DNA from: Stenogyne calaminthoides
Lineage: Eukaryota; Streptophyta; Magnoliopsida; Lamiales; Lamiaceae
Direction: 5' to 3'
Length of the DNA stretch: 64,000 nt
Assembly: GCA_037126765.1 (NCBI GenBank)
Contig: JBBCBC010000009.1
Span: forward strand, 30,712,870 to 30,776,869
Position numbers and translations under genes: made by a program. The notes beneath the pieces were generated by a model, which was not told where the DNA came from, did not search any database, and was given only the letters and a program-made list of their open reading frames with translations. Positions 11,301 to 22,268 of this stretch are shown piece by piece. Positions within the stretch are counted from its first letter, which is position 1. Each line of letters starts with the position of its first letter.

Positions 11301-11714
11301 TGTTGATTTCCTTGCAGATTTTGGACGTTTTTGGGGGATTTTCTGCAGATTGTGGGCTGTCAATTATGGTAGCCTTGATTCTAGACGCGATTTGGGTTTC
11401 GAGTGTATTTTCTGTATTTTTCGATTTGGTTTTCGGCTCCAAAAATTAACTAAATTGCACTATTAAAAACGCACGATTTTTTTTGTTTCAATAAAAATTC
11501 TTCATCATCATTTTGAATTCTTTAAATTTTAACATTATTAAACGGATCCGAATTACGGATAAAAATTAAAATGTGCTAGTAAAGTTTCCGATTCGAAACT
11601 TTCGTCTGTCACCTAAAAAAAATTATAACTCGCATACACATATTTAAGACAAGTATTTCATTTTGAAAAATTAAAAGTAAAACAATAAATCTTAAATTGG
11701 TTCGGGTTGTTACA
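8336..11714 (-). mobile_element. Probable Ty3/gypsy solo LTR (about 3.4 kb), minus orientation
   Basis: Read on the minus strand the block starts TGTAACAACCCGAACC and ends CCTTCTCA, with TG...CA termini. Its start resembles long LTRs of plant chromoviruses (Tekay/Del type). No gag, pol, primer site or polypurine tract is seen and no protein-coding frame stands out. It interrupts the degenerate repeat at 8094-8335 and 11715-11800. The 5-bp flanks (TAACC and TCAAC) do not match well, so the exact ends and the solo-LTR reading are inferences. Confidence 0.45.
9104..9190 (+). repeat. 22-bp tandem repeat, four copies
   Basis: The unit CCTTATATCCCCTCGTTTGC plus TT occurs four times in a row, with the CTCGTTT and CTCATTT variants alternating. 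It lies inside the LTR-like block. Confidence 0.85.
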
Positions 11715-12289
11715 TCAACAATATTAATTCATCAATTGAAAAATATTAGTTTATCAATTGAAAAGTATTAGTTCAATTATCAATTTAAACATGAAAAAAT
11801 AAATATAAACATTTCATGAAAAAAAAATAAACACATTACATGAAAACATAAATATACACATTATATGAAAAAAAATATATACACATTACATTCCGAGGAT
11901 GAACTGCGACGTGCTGCTAGAAAAACTTGAATTAAATATTAAAAAAATGTATAGTATTTGTCTTTCTCGTTATTTCTAGACTTATAATTAGTCTCACGTC
12001 GCGGTGCATCCAACTTGTGTACTGTACGGAATATCTCTATCCTGCTTTGAAATTCTAAATCTAAACCATTTACAGAAGGGTCATGTTCGTGTTTCTAGTA
12101 TGCAGATATAAACGGTATTGGATGATCCTCAGTTGTCATATGCAACTGAAATTACAGTTAAAAAATTATAACTATAATTAAATAAAAATCATAAATAACA
12201 AAAATTATAAAATAACATGCAATGATTAAGTTATAAAATAACATAAAATAACAAAAATTCAGTTATATTAAAAAAATTATTATTATTAT

Positions 12290-12355
12290 TATTCTGTCGC
12301 GTGGGCTGCGCAACACGCGCCTTGGTGTCGCCTGCTCCACGCGACAGCGGCCAAT
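12290..12355. repeat. G+C-rich inverted repeat
   Basis: GTCGCGTGG and CCACGCGAC are arranged as an inverted pair around a G+C-rich centre, following a (TTA)n tract. It lies inside the long-inverted-repeat element. Confidence 0.5.
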
Positions 12356-12647
12356 CATTTTGACATCCACTCAAACGTCAAAAGTGTGGATATAGCAACG
12401 GTGCAGTTTGTGTTATGTAATTAGCAACCACTGTTGAGGATAAAAGTTTGGGAGGACAGGAAGAGCTTTTACGGTAATGGTGAGAGAAGTGGAAGAAGAT
12501 GAGATCTAGAGGAAATAAATTTGGGGAATTTTTTTTTTATAATTAAGGTTTAATTAAAAAAATAGTGAGGTGGAATGTCACATCATTAATTAGGCTCCAT
12601 ATGATGATCACTCGTGGTCTCCATATCAAAACTGATATGTTATATAT

Positions 12648-13245
12648 TAATTTTTTTAATAAATAATTATAGAACAAAAATATTTTAATAAATGGTAGAA
12701 GTTATCTAACTGAAAAAACAATGCACGCAAATCACTAGAAAGACAAAAAATAGGAAGTGAGAACAAATAATTTTTAATATATGATTGTAGAAAAATGGGG
12801 AATCAAAGTTCTAGCTAGCTAAAGTTTACAAGATTAAAGAACACTTTTCCCCAAAATTTATTTTGATATAAAATTATTTACGTTTAGCTTTTCGACGGAA
12901 CTGAACGCTGGGAAGAATCGTGGGGGAATTATATTTAAGGCGCGTGTGTTTGGGAAATTTGAAGGGTTTTTTTTTATTGATTTTACAGGATGATCAGATG
13001 ATGGACTTGCATTTCTATATAAAAAAAATATATTTGGACTTCAAATAAATTAAAGTGGAAATAATTGAGAAAAATAAAACTTTTGAAGTGACATTACATT
13101 ATACAGCAAATGTAAGGGACAAATTATTTAAGTCTAGTTTCAGAAAATAAGTTTGAATATTTAGGCCAACCATGCACTATTTTTTCATATTTGTATGTAA
13201 TAATGGTACATTATAATCTGTAGTAATTAGATACTACGAATATAG
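12648..13245. other. AT-rich non-coding
   Basis: No open frame, repeat pair or motif stood out. Confidence 0.5.
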
Positions 13246-13430
13246 TCAAGTGTGGATAGCTCAAGTGATTAGAGCTCCACTACCTGAGACCCCGAGGTTT
13301 CGGATTCGAGACACGGAGAGGAAATATTTATTCCCCTTGAAAATGATATTGAGATTAAAAACTCTTAACGTTGCGATTCGGTCTCAGAGGATGAAATGAT
13401 AAAATCATACCGGTGGTAAAAAATTAAAAA
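13246..13430 (+). mobile_element. tRNA-derived SINE
   Basis: The head has an A-box-like TAGCTCAAGTG and a B-box-like GGATTCGAGAC about 35 bp apart, the internal RNA polymerase III promoter of tRNA-derived SINEs. An A-rich tail follows (about 13418-13430). The phrase GAGACCCCGAGGTTT is shared, inverted, with the sequence at about 30075-30090, which marks a diverged second copy. Confidence 0.65.
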
Positions 13431-14345
13431 ATTGATTATCTTAGAGAACTATAAATTGTTTTATTAAAAAAAAAAAAATAAAATTAGATATTTTAATGAA
13501 TAACACTCATGTAAACTAAGGGTTACACATGAACTCTTATCATCATTATGTGTAAAAACTATCATCATTATGCATCAAAAAACTTTCAACCGTTTAAAAA
13601 TATAAAACATTTTCTAAAAACAAAGTGATTATTTTTGTTCATAATGAAGTTTTTATACATAATATGAGTTTTTGTAGAAAAATGGGGATATCAATATAAG
13701 AGTTCATCATTAAGCTATACAAGTTTTTGTCATTACGAATATATTGTTGTATGTCGAAATAATTAAATCTGATTAACCTAATATCAACTCTTGCCAATAA
13801 AATTGTTTTGTATGGTTTCATCCTGTAGATTTTTCAAATTGAAATAATTAAGCATTTTAATTAACTTTTAATTTTTCGATATTACAATAGTAACCGGTTG
13901 TAGAAATAAGGCTCATAATTTCTAAAAATCTGTAATTGATTGTAGCCAATGAAATTAACTGTTCAATCCCCTGTCCAGTTTAAAATAAAAAATGAAGGAG
14001 TATGTCTAGTGTGTAAATTTGTATAAATTAAAATCTATAAAATTGTCCTAAATCAACCAACTACGCTCTAAATACTAAATAATTAACCCTAAATTATGAC
14101 CTATTTGAGTTGGGTGAACCATGAACTAGTCGGGCCGAGTGAACCATGAACCACTCAATTTTGTATTACATTCATCAATTATAGAATTTGGTTAAAAATT
14201 AAAGTTTTTGTATCTATACAAATTTGCACACTAGACTTTGTCAAATTGAAGATAAAAGATATAGTGTCTAAAATTGGCCTATTACAAAATAAAAACGTCT
14301 TTTACTTGGTGCTTGATTAGTTCATTTTTTCTGCACATCAGCAAT
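13431..14345. other. AT-rich non-coding with fold-back-prone short repeats
   Basis: About 13500-13690 contains repeated TATCATCATTATG and TACATAATA-type words in both orientations. Related stretches occur near 380-470, 4230-4280 and 36690-36880, so this is a dispersed degenerate MITE-like family. No gene is seen. Confidence 0.4.
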
Positions 14346-14353
14346 ATATCAAT

Positions 14354-14833
14354 CAGTGTTTTCATAACCGAACTGGTGACCAAACCGAATTAAGTACCGA
14401 TTGACGGTTTAATCGGTTGGACCGGTCGAACCGACGGTCCAACCATTAAAATAATACTTATTAATATTTTTAAAATATTCACTAAATTTTTAAAATAATC
14501 CTTATCAACATTTTAAAATAAATGTGCACTTATTAAATTTAAAATTATACTATATATTATAAGTTTTATTTTGAAATAAACATAATTGAATCATAGACAA
14601 CACAATACAATTTAAAATAAGAATAATAAAAATAAGAATTAAGTTTTAAATTAATTAAAAAATAATAATAATAACAAAAAATCGGTTCAACTGGTTTTAC
14701 CGGTTTCCCGGGTTTGACCGATTTTTTCGATCCTGGCCGGTATTTTTCGGTATAACCGTAAAAATAAATTTTTAAGGGTAATCGGACCGATTCCATGGCT
14801 AGTTTCCGGCTTAACCCGATTCTGAAAATAGTG
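14354..14833. mobile_element. 480-bp hAT MITE, copy 1, perfect 8-bp target duplication
   Basis: ATATCAAT flanks both ends (14346-14353 and 14834-14841). Termini are CAGTGTTTTCA and, reversed, CACTATTTTCA. Subterminal repeats of ACCGGT, GGTTGGACCGG and GGTTCAACTGG type sit at both ends around an AT-rich core. A second member of exactly the same length is at 37382-37861. Confidence 0.88.
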
Positions 14834-14841
14834 ATATCAAT

Positions 14842-15567
14842 AATGCGATAGTTTGCAGAAAATCTACAATCTAGCATTTAAATTAAATGTGATTGTATCA
14901 AGATTAGAAGCTTGTGATTTATCCCCAATTTTTGGCAAAAAATGTTTGTGGCAGAGAACCTGCTGCAACCCCATTTCCAGTTCAGATTTTGGTGTTGATG
15001 GAATATCAAAGTTAATGCAGATACAATCTAAACAATGGGCATTCACTTGAGTTTGCCTTAATTTAGAACATAAAATATTGTCTTGTTAGGGAAATAATAT
15101 AATATGAATTAATTTCACACTATTTACAAATTCAGACTTTTAGATGGGATGAATTTTTTTTCATGGTATCAAAACAAAAAAGGCTCACGCCATGTGTTTG
15201 AATCCCGTTGAAAGCAACTCCACATATATTAAATTGTCAACTCGTTGAGCCTCCTTCCTAATGGATAGAGTTGAGGGTTCGTGTATAGTATTGAGAGTTC
15301 GGTCCACGAGGCGTGATGGAGTGTTAGGAAAATAATATAATCGAATTAATTTCATATATTTTACAAATTCAGACTTTTAGACGAAATGGAATTCTTTGAT
15401 GGTATCATCGTACTTTAGATGAGATGAATTTTTCATGGTAGCATCGACTTTTATATGAGCTGAAATTATTTTGATGATCGTATCATTGGACTTTTTAAAT
15501 GAAATGAAATTATTTAATAGTATCAGAATATTTGGTTCATGTCCATCTACTAGATTCGAATTCCGCT
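14842..15567. other. Degenerate repeat-rich region with LTR-like direct repeats
   Basis: A roughly 65-bp phrase (GTTAGGGAAATAATATAAT, later TTTACAAATTCAGACTTTTAG) occurs at about 15085-15150 and again at about 15322-15390. Words resembling ATGGTATCA follow each copy. A separate phrase (AATGGGCATTCACTTGAG, then TTTGCCTTAATTTAGAAC) at about 15036-15080 recurs at about 17435-17475 and, diverged, at 16090-16130. These look like LTR or leader fragments but no element can be delimited. Confidence 0.4.
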
Positions 15568-15944
15568 CAGTACAAAAAATAAAGAATTGCCTACGAAATT
15601 TTTCAAATGGCTACGAAATTTTTCAACAAAAATAATATTTGATCCTTAATTAGTGAGGATTTCCTATAACTTGCCTACGAATTTTAAAAATTTCAATAGA
15701 CAAATAAATTACCTATGAACAAAGTGTCTATACATTTGTAATTTATGTATGCAAACTTATCTACTCAAAGAATTCTCTAGACAATTTACATTATTAGGCA
15801 ATTATATATGTAGTTTAGAAATGACCTCTAAGATTAGAAAATTTTGTAGGCAAACCTTATTATTTAAAAACGAAATTATTTTCGCTTGAAATTTTATAAG
15901 CATGTTGGAAAATTCCATGGACAATGCACCATTTTCTCGTAGTG
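15568..15944. mobile_element. CACTA (En/Spm)-like non-autonomous element
   Basis: The right end, reversed, reads CACTACGAGAAAATGG, the classic CACTA terminus. The left end CAGTACAAAAAATAAAG is its decayed partner. The 3-bp flanks are GCT and ACT. Inside, words such as TGCCTACGAA recur in direct and inverted form, as in CACTA subterminal regions. 377 bp, no open frame. Confidence 0.55.
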
Positions 15945-16494
15945 ACTGAAAGCAATTTCACTCATATTAAATTGAAGAGTTAAGAGTCTGGCCCGTAAGG
16001 GAGAATGTTTGGAAAGTAAAAAAAAAATCACAATTCTCTGCAATTTCGAAGTTTAGACAATATGTAATTAATTCTTTCACAATCTAAACAATCAGCATTC
16101 ACTTGAATTTGCCCTAATATTCCAAAACACAAAATATCGCCCCACACAAGATTTTCCACATTTATTGCTACATTCCACTCTAGAAAAAAGGAAAATTGTG
16201 TCCATCCCAACATATAGTAGGTTAAATCATTTCAATAACAAATGCATGCATCCAGATAAATCAAAATTCAATTTATCGAATACAAAGAGATAATACACAA
16301 TTTAATAATTAACGATTCAACCACGTTTTTTATTATTTCCCACCCTGTATACAGATAAATGCCTTCACCCTACAATTTAATGCGCGCAAATCTTGAAATG
16401 GTATCAAATATTTCACCCCCACTATAAATCAACTCCAAAATGGTATCAAATTTCATCTTCTCCAATTCTCCTAAATCAAGGACTAATTTCTTCA
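15945..16494. other. Non-coding, includes the 5' flank of the F-box pseudogene
   Basis: Holds a diverged copy (about 16085-16135) of the GGGCATTCACTTGAGTTTGCC phrase found at 15.04 and 17.44 kb. A short duplication (AAATGGTATCAAAT) flanks the sequence just before the F-box start. No gene is seen. Confidence 0.4.
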
Positions 16495-17400
16495 ATGGCT
16501 GCAAAACGAGTCAACACCGAGTCATTTTCACTCCCGGAGCCACTCATCCAATACATACAGTCTTTTCTGAGCGGCAAAGAAGCCGCCCAGACGGTTCTAT
16601 CTAAATCATGGACGTTGACTTTGGCCTGTCAGACTTCCACCAGCTCATTTTCGGTGACCCCGAAAACAATGCGTTTTCGCGGTACACGAGGCGGGTGATG
16701 CAAAGGTATCAGGCTCAGAATCTGAAGATCCAAGGGTGGGAGAGGGCTGGCTATGTTGTTGCCAGTGATTTGATGGTGACTGATTCAGTTACTAACGGAT
16801 CTTAACTTTGAACTGACGCCGCCAACGGTAACTTTTTGTCTCCCGGGCCACGTGCTTGGATCCGAAAGCCTGTAACAGGTTGCAAAATGGAGGATGTTGT
16901 TCGGGGGTTAAGTCTCTCGTTTTACGGGATGTTTGGTTGGAAGGTGACATGATTTGGAATGTCCTTTCGAGGTGTCCGTTAATCGAGGAGTTGGAGTTGG
17001 TTGAGTGTAAGAGCTTTGATAAGGCTCATAATTTTGCTCGTAATAATTACATTACGACGAAAAGGAGAATGGTGCCGTTGACTCATTCTTCAGAGATTGG
17101 AAACCCTAATTTGGGGGTTTCTGGTCGGGCCAATCTGTTTGAGTTGCATAAGTTGAAGTACTTGTGTATAGAGAAGGTGAAAATTAGTAGCCTTTTTTTC
17201 AGTGATTTCTAGGCTAAATTTCCTTGCCTTAAGAAATTGCTTCTTCACTATTGCTACGGTTACAAAGAAATACAAATTTGTAGCCCGTCGCTTGAGGTGA
17301 TAAGCTTTGCTCAGAAATCGGCCCTAAAGGCCAATTTCGATGTTCCCAGTATTCGTAAGTTTACTTTTTTGGGGAAAAGCTTGTTGGAAATATTTGGGAA
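16495..17400 (+). pseudogene. F-box/FBD-LRR protein pseudogene, 5' part
   Basis: ATG at 16495 opens an F-box (LPEPLIQYIQSFLSG, then EAAQTVLSKSW), the SKP1-binding module of SCF ubiquitin ligases. A deletion after SKSW (about 16607) shifts to a second frame that continues as the usual linker (DFHQLIFG, ENNAFSRY, QAQNLKI). Further breaks follow near 16800-16880. Then comes an open leucine-rich stretch (SLVLRDVWLEGDMIWNVL, CPLIEELELVECKSF, FELHKLKYLCIEKVKI) ended by TAG at 17210-17212. The next LRR (AKFPCLKKLLLHYC, SPSLEVISF) reads on to about 17400. Multiple breaks mean no working protein. The C-terminal part lies at 20982-21479. Confidence 0.8.
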
Positions 17401-20314
17401 AACCGTAGGATAAAATAAACTCTTAAAAAATAAACAATGGGCATTCACTTGAGTTTGCCTTAATTTAGAACATAAAATATTGATCTTGTTAGGGAAATAA
17501 TATAATGATCGGAGCAAACAAAATATTTTCACAATTTTTTAAAAAAAAAAGAAAAGGTTATTTAGATGGTTATATATATTTTTCCACAAGAGTGTATCTA
17601 TAAAAAAAAAGAGCTCACACGTTGGAATGGAAGATAAGTGGTGGACTTACTCTTTCCACAAAAATTGCAACAGCCAATTTAAAAATAACAAGAAGTTTTG
17701 ACCGAGAAATACAAGGAAAGGATTTGACCGGGAATTTTTTTTTGCAACAAACGTCAGTTTTATTTTCAAAGATAAGTATTTTAAGCTTGAGATGAAATAG
17801 GAGATAAGCATTGTTTTGTTGAGAAAATGTAGGAAACGAATTTGGTGGATAAGTTTGAAAATATTTTTGAAAACTTTAAATTAATTAATTAATTTACAAC
17901 AATCTCCATCTATTTCAAAAATATTAATAAAGCATTTAAGAAAGAACAACACAAAGAAAATGTTGGGTTCAACAAGACTATGTAATGCATCGAATTTGGT
18001 GTCTTTTGGACTATGAACCAAACCTAGAAAGATAAGGTATAAATTTTGAGCATTGGTGAAGCATATAGACTTTATGAACCAACAACTCATAGTTGTAAAT
18101 TAAATTGTTTATCCATCACATTACATGTAATTATTTTGTTGCTTTCATGGTTTGCGTGAATAGGCTACTAGGTCTTGTTATTCATGAGTGCTCTAGAAAG
18201 TAGCAAAAAAAAAATAAGCGCCCCACTCCACACTCATATAGGTGAATTCATCAAATATATTTTGCAAATAATTACCACCCATAAGGGATATGAAATTCAT
18301 TAAAAGCTTTTTTAGTTTACCCTCTCAATTTTGCAATAAAGCACCACACACACTTTAACAATTTAAGAATTGACTTACTATGAGGTTTTAAAATTAACAA
18401 GTGACTTGTTATTACCCATATGAACCTTATTCATGGGATCTCCAATCACAAAGGTTGGGTTCCCACCACTATTAATTTTCACTTGGCTTAAGTCTCATTC
18501 CTTTATACGTCTCACATATTAATATTCTACCCAAGGGCTTTCTTCTGACTAGTCAAATCGATCCATCTTAGACAAATGTGTTCATTTTACCAATGAAAGA
18601 TTTATTCTTCCCAATGGTTAGTTTAGCAATCACAATGCATCGACACTCTCAAGATTTAGAAAAAATTAGAATATTCTTGGCCTCATCGCCAAGCATAAAA
18701 CTCTAACACCATAGTGTACTTTGTGCACCAAACTCTCAATAATTAATCATGGCTATCTACTTCAAGAGAAGTGAAACCACTAGATAGCAGCTTGATCACA
18801 TTTCCCATGTAACTCATATAAATCTCATAATCTAAATTTCTATATAAAACTGATTTTGATGTCCATTTGATAAATAAACTTTTGTAAACAATAGACAATG
18901 TAATTAAATCAAATTATGAATGGACATACAATTTTGAGTGACATTATTTTGAAAAAAATACATTTGCAATAAGTAGGTTTACAACCAAATAGTAAATCAT
19001 TTAAATATATATATATATATATTTATTTATTTATTTATTTATTTTTTGTTTAAAGACTCAATTTCAATAGAAAGAATTTATTTCAAATATTTTGAATAAT
19101 TTCAAATCATAAAAAGGTTTGGAATCATTCTCAACAAGGTAAGAACAAAAAAAAAAAGTTTTGAAAGGCTCTTTCCACTCAGAAGATTCATCAGCTCCAT
19201 TGTCAACAAATACATGAGAAAATAGCTCAAGATTCAAATGAAAAATAATATCAAAGAATATTTCTATATTCTTTGCCTCAACAATACTATTATCATCCAA
19301 TTATTCTTTAATTTCAACACAAGAAAAGAAATTTATATGAAGCATCATGCTTAGCATAACCAATAAAGAAGTAATCCAATGTTTTAGAACTTGTTTTCCT
19401 TTTCTCAAGATCATGCAACATGATTTTAGAAAATAATTAAAAGTGAATAATTGAAATAAATTCAAGATAAGAACTTATTAATAACAAACTGCTTCATGTG
19501 AATCGTGCCACGTCTACAACTCACAATATATATATTACCATCATTTACATAATTATATAACTAACAAAGTTTCTACTTGCACTAAGAATTCCTCATGCAA
19601 TAATCTTTTCTATTTCCATCAATATATACATCCCCCATCATAAATTTTAACAAAAGAAAAATAATCCTTCACATAAATCATCTTCGGGGAATCCCTCCAA
19701 AGAGTGAAGATAATTCATTTCAATTCAACAAACATAACACGACAATCAAAGGCACGCAATGAGATATTGGAAAGTGGGATTCTATCAAGTATCAACAACC
19801 ATTAAAACGGATTTTCTCAAAGGTTGAGTGAGAAGCTATCAAGTTGGTTTAAACAAGAATGAAAGCCGCGTAAGTGTACGGAAAACTCTAACTATATTAT
19901 CGCTAATTTGAATCAAATTTTTGACTTTCCAAAGAACATGTAAAAGAATTTAAGCAATCAATACAAAATAACGAGCATGAAACATATTTCTGGAGAGAAA
20001 ATCAATAGCACTTTGAGTTAAATTATTTCCATTTTATTTTACAAAATTTCTACTCAAAAAAAAACTTGCCCACAAGAATTTAATAGAAAGAATCAAACAA
20101 CAAATAAAATAAGCAACACACCATCTAATTAGTCAAAATTCAAATGCATAAAAAAAAATTCTAATAAATTTCATTAAGAACTACATCAACCGGAGTTAGT
20201 CAAACATACCTCCACTGGCTTTTTAAGGAATTAGGGTTTATGACCATACCAATTTTTTCTCCTTCGACAAAAACACGTGCGCAAATCCCGAATATGACTA
20301 GTTCTCCAGGTACC
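17401..20314 (-). mobile_element. Decayed Ty1/copia relic splitting the F-box pseudogene (approximate limits)
   Basis: On the minus strand at about 19060-19420 an interrupted frame reads KTLDYFFIGYAKHDASYKF and then DDNSIVEAKNIEIFFDII. This matches the linker between integrase and reverse transcriptase of copia polyproteins (pattern FIGYA...F, then VEAKNAEFFED). Stops interrupt it. The surrounding 17.9-19.0 kb and 19.4-20.2 kb are AT-rich, with no readable gene, and are probably the rest of the element. No LTR pair was recognised. A TA/TTTA simple repeat lies at about 19004-19045. Confidence 0.5.
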
Positions 20315-20975
20315 AAAATGGAGGATGTTGTTCGGGGGTTATATATAATACAAAAGTTTTGAAAGAAGATAAGAGTATTAGAGGTTGGGAAGGATTCTCA
20401 AAAGTTTTGATTTAAGGAATGTCTAGAAACTTTCGAGGAGGAATCCGTTAATAGAGAAGGTTTTATTGGTAGAACTAAAATAATTTGTGCTAAGGGTAAA
20501 TTTGATAATTGTTGGAATAATTTTTGCTCGTAGGATAAAATAAATTAAAAATAAATCTTTGGAAAATGGTGCCGTTGATTCATTCTTCAGAGATTGGAAA
20601 CCCTAAACTGGGGATTCTGGTCAAACAAAATATTCTGCAATTTTATAAAGAAAAAAAAAAGGTTTGAAGTGTTATATATATTTCTCCACAGAAGTGTATC
20701 TATATATAGAAAAGAGAAGCCTTTTTTTTAAGTGGATTTCTCTTTCCACAAAAATTTCATGACCAATTTAAAAAATTGCTTTTTCGAGAAATCAAGAAAA
20801 AGGATTTACGGAATTTTTTTTGCAACAAAAAGTTTTATTTTCAAAATAAGTATTTTAAGCTTGAGATGAAATAGGAGATAAGCATTGTTTTGTTCAGAAA
20901 TCGGTAAAGGCCAATTTTGGATAAGTTTGAAAATATTTTTGAAATACTTTAAATTAATTAATTAATTTACAACAA
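20315..20975 (+). repeat. Scrambled patchwork copy ('echo') of 16884-17900
   Basis: This 660-bp stretch is assembled from exact blocks of the upstream F-box region joined in a changed order: 16884-16910, pieces of 16960-17040, a jump to about 17403, back to 17069-17107, then about 17516-17820. It then inserts 17312-17338 and finally returns to 17848-17900. Individual blocks match for 27 to about 50 bases with at most one change. The joints fall on short shared words such as CGTA. Coding potential is lost. Confidence 0.8.
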
Positions 20976-21479
20976 AGCTTTTTGCCCAGTCTAGCTTTTC
21001 AGACACCTTCAACGGAATGGGAGTCTGATATATCTATATGTTGCAAGAGTCCTAGCTACCTATGGTTCCTTAATTTGAATAAATTGTTGACGAATTTAGG
21101 CTCGTCAACAATTCATCTTTCGATTGATTTTCAGTGTAGGGAAAAGAGCTTTGATTTCACAGGCGAGATTAAAGATTTGCCTGTAGTGCAGAACTTGACT
21201 ATGCACGCATCTAACCCTGTTTGTTCCGATGTTTTGGATGGTATATTTTGGATTTGTCGTCCTATGTTCGTAACACAACAGTGGATGCCCAGAATGGAGC
21301 AAGCGCACGAAGACTTGCTAGCGCTACTTTTTAAGTCGTTTACGCGAGAAGGGTGTATAATGCATCCTTTTCTGCGTGATCTGGAGGAAGTATATTGTGT
21401 GGAACAGTCTCATGCAATGCGTCAGCGTGTGCCTGAGTATGAACGAGCATTATGCTTCGAACTAATATGGAAACAATAG
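20976..21479 (+). pseudogene. F-box/FBD-LRR protein pseudogene, 3' part
   Basis: An open frame of 165 codons (from about 20982) ends in TAG at 21477-21479. It carries the end of the LRR region (SLAFQTPSTEWESDI, WFLNLNKLLTNLG, STIHLSIDFQ) and the C-terminal segment typical of this subfamily (DVLDGIFWICRP, then LRDLEEVYCVEQ and FELIWKQ). It continues the protein begun at 16495, so the original gene was interrupted by the copia relic and the patchwork block. A spliced fusion seems unlikely because the upstream part is broken several times. Confidence 0.72.
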
Positions 21480-22268
21480 TCTTCTACATCCCTATGATCA
21501 CAGTTTTTTTTTTTTTATTCATTTTATGTTCTATCTTGTATGATCTTTTTTAATTTGTTGTAACGGAAATGTTATTGAATTGGGAGTTAATTATTTTCTA
21601 TGTAGAATTGGTCATATGATTATTTGGGGTGATTGATGATTTTGAGCAGCAAATAATTAAACCAATCCTTGTAGGAATCTGGCATCTGATTCATAATTTT
21701 TATGTTTTTTCCCCCAATCGCGTTTAAGGATGATTTATGTCACTTGTGTAACTACGATATAGTATTCGAGATGAATGCGGTCTCCTACATAAAACGTGGT
21801 ATTGTATCAGGTTTCTGTTTTACTTTTGAAATTTGAATAATATAAAGTATACAAAAGTATAATGTCTTGAAATATTTACTTAATGCGTCTTGGAATACCA
21901 AAAAAGACAGATGTAACAAAAGGTATTACAACATTATGTAACAATAAATATATTTAATAATTTTATAATAGAATTCTCTTCTTATCTTGCAACATTCATC
22001 TAAAATATGTAACGAAAGATAAGAAGAGAATTTCACATTTGTGTATCATATGTAATTTGCACATTTTCCAGGACTCGCTCGAAATAGCAAGTCCTTCGAG
22101 TGCAGCCTTTGTGTCTCATTTGCAACAAAAGTCGGGTGCCTCTCATTCGGGTCGATTTGCTAAGGTGTCTGGATCTTAATTTCTCAAACCCTCATTATTG
22201 AGTCGAGTCTCCAATTATTATGGATTGTCTTTTCAATAGTTTTTGTTCTTGTATTTCTTTAAAATATA
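21480..22268. other. 3' flank of the F-box relic; contains a perfect hairpin
   Basis: AT-rich and non-coding. AATTCTCTTCTTATCTT at 21972-21988 is perfectly complementary to 22016-22032 around a 27-base loop. Nothing else is recognised. Confidence 0.5.

Larger units (their letters stand above)
6907..12638. mobile_element. Long-terminal-inverted-repeat element (MULE-like), carrying nested insertions
   Basis: About 150 bp at the left end (from TTTTGATATGGAGACCACG at 6907) recurs inverted at the right end (about 12490-12638), sharing CCACGAGTG, ATGATGTGA, ATTCCACCTCACTATTTTTT and a CTCATCT/CTTCCA tract. The flanks are GTTATATAA (6898-6906) and GTTATATAT (12639-12647), 8 of 9 matching, the size Mutator-like elements make. 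No transposase is readable. The hAT MITE at 7097-7423 and the 3.4-kb LTR at 8336-11714 are later arrivals. Without them the host element would be about 2 kb. The exact right boundary could be 12631 or 12638. Confidence 0.6.

Noticed and set aside
11212..11449. Overlapping plus and minus open frames of 65-76 codons
   Set aside because: Both lie in the putative LTR, have no recognisable motif and mirror each other.
13255..13325. Possible tRNA gene
   Set aside because: Has A- and B-box-like words but no complete cloverleaf or acceptor stem, and is followed by an A-rich tail; it is a SINE.
14566..14877. 103-codon minus-strand frame
   Set aside because: Lies almost wholly within the 480-bp hAT MITE, whose second copy does not preserve the frame.
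16393..16494. Upstream extension of the F-box frame by 34 codons
   Set aside because: The extension is low-complexity. ATG at 16495 directly precedes the F-box and fits the family start.
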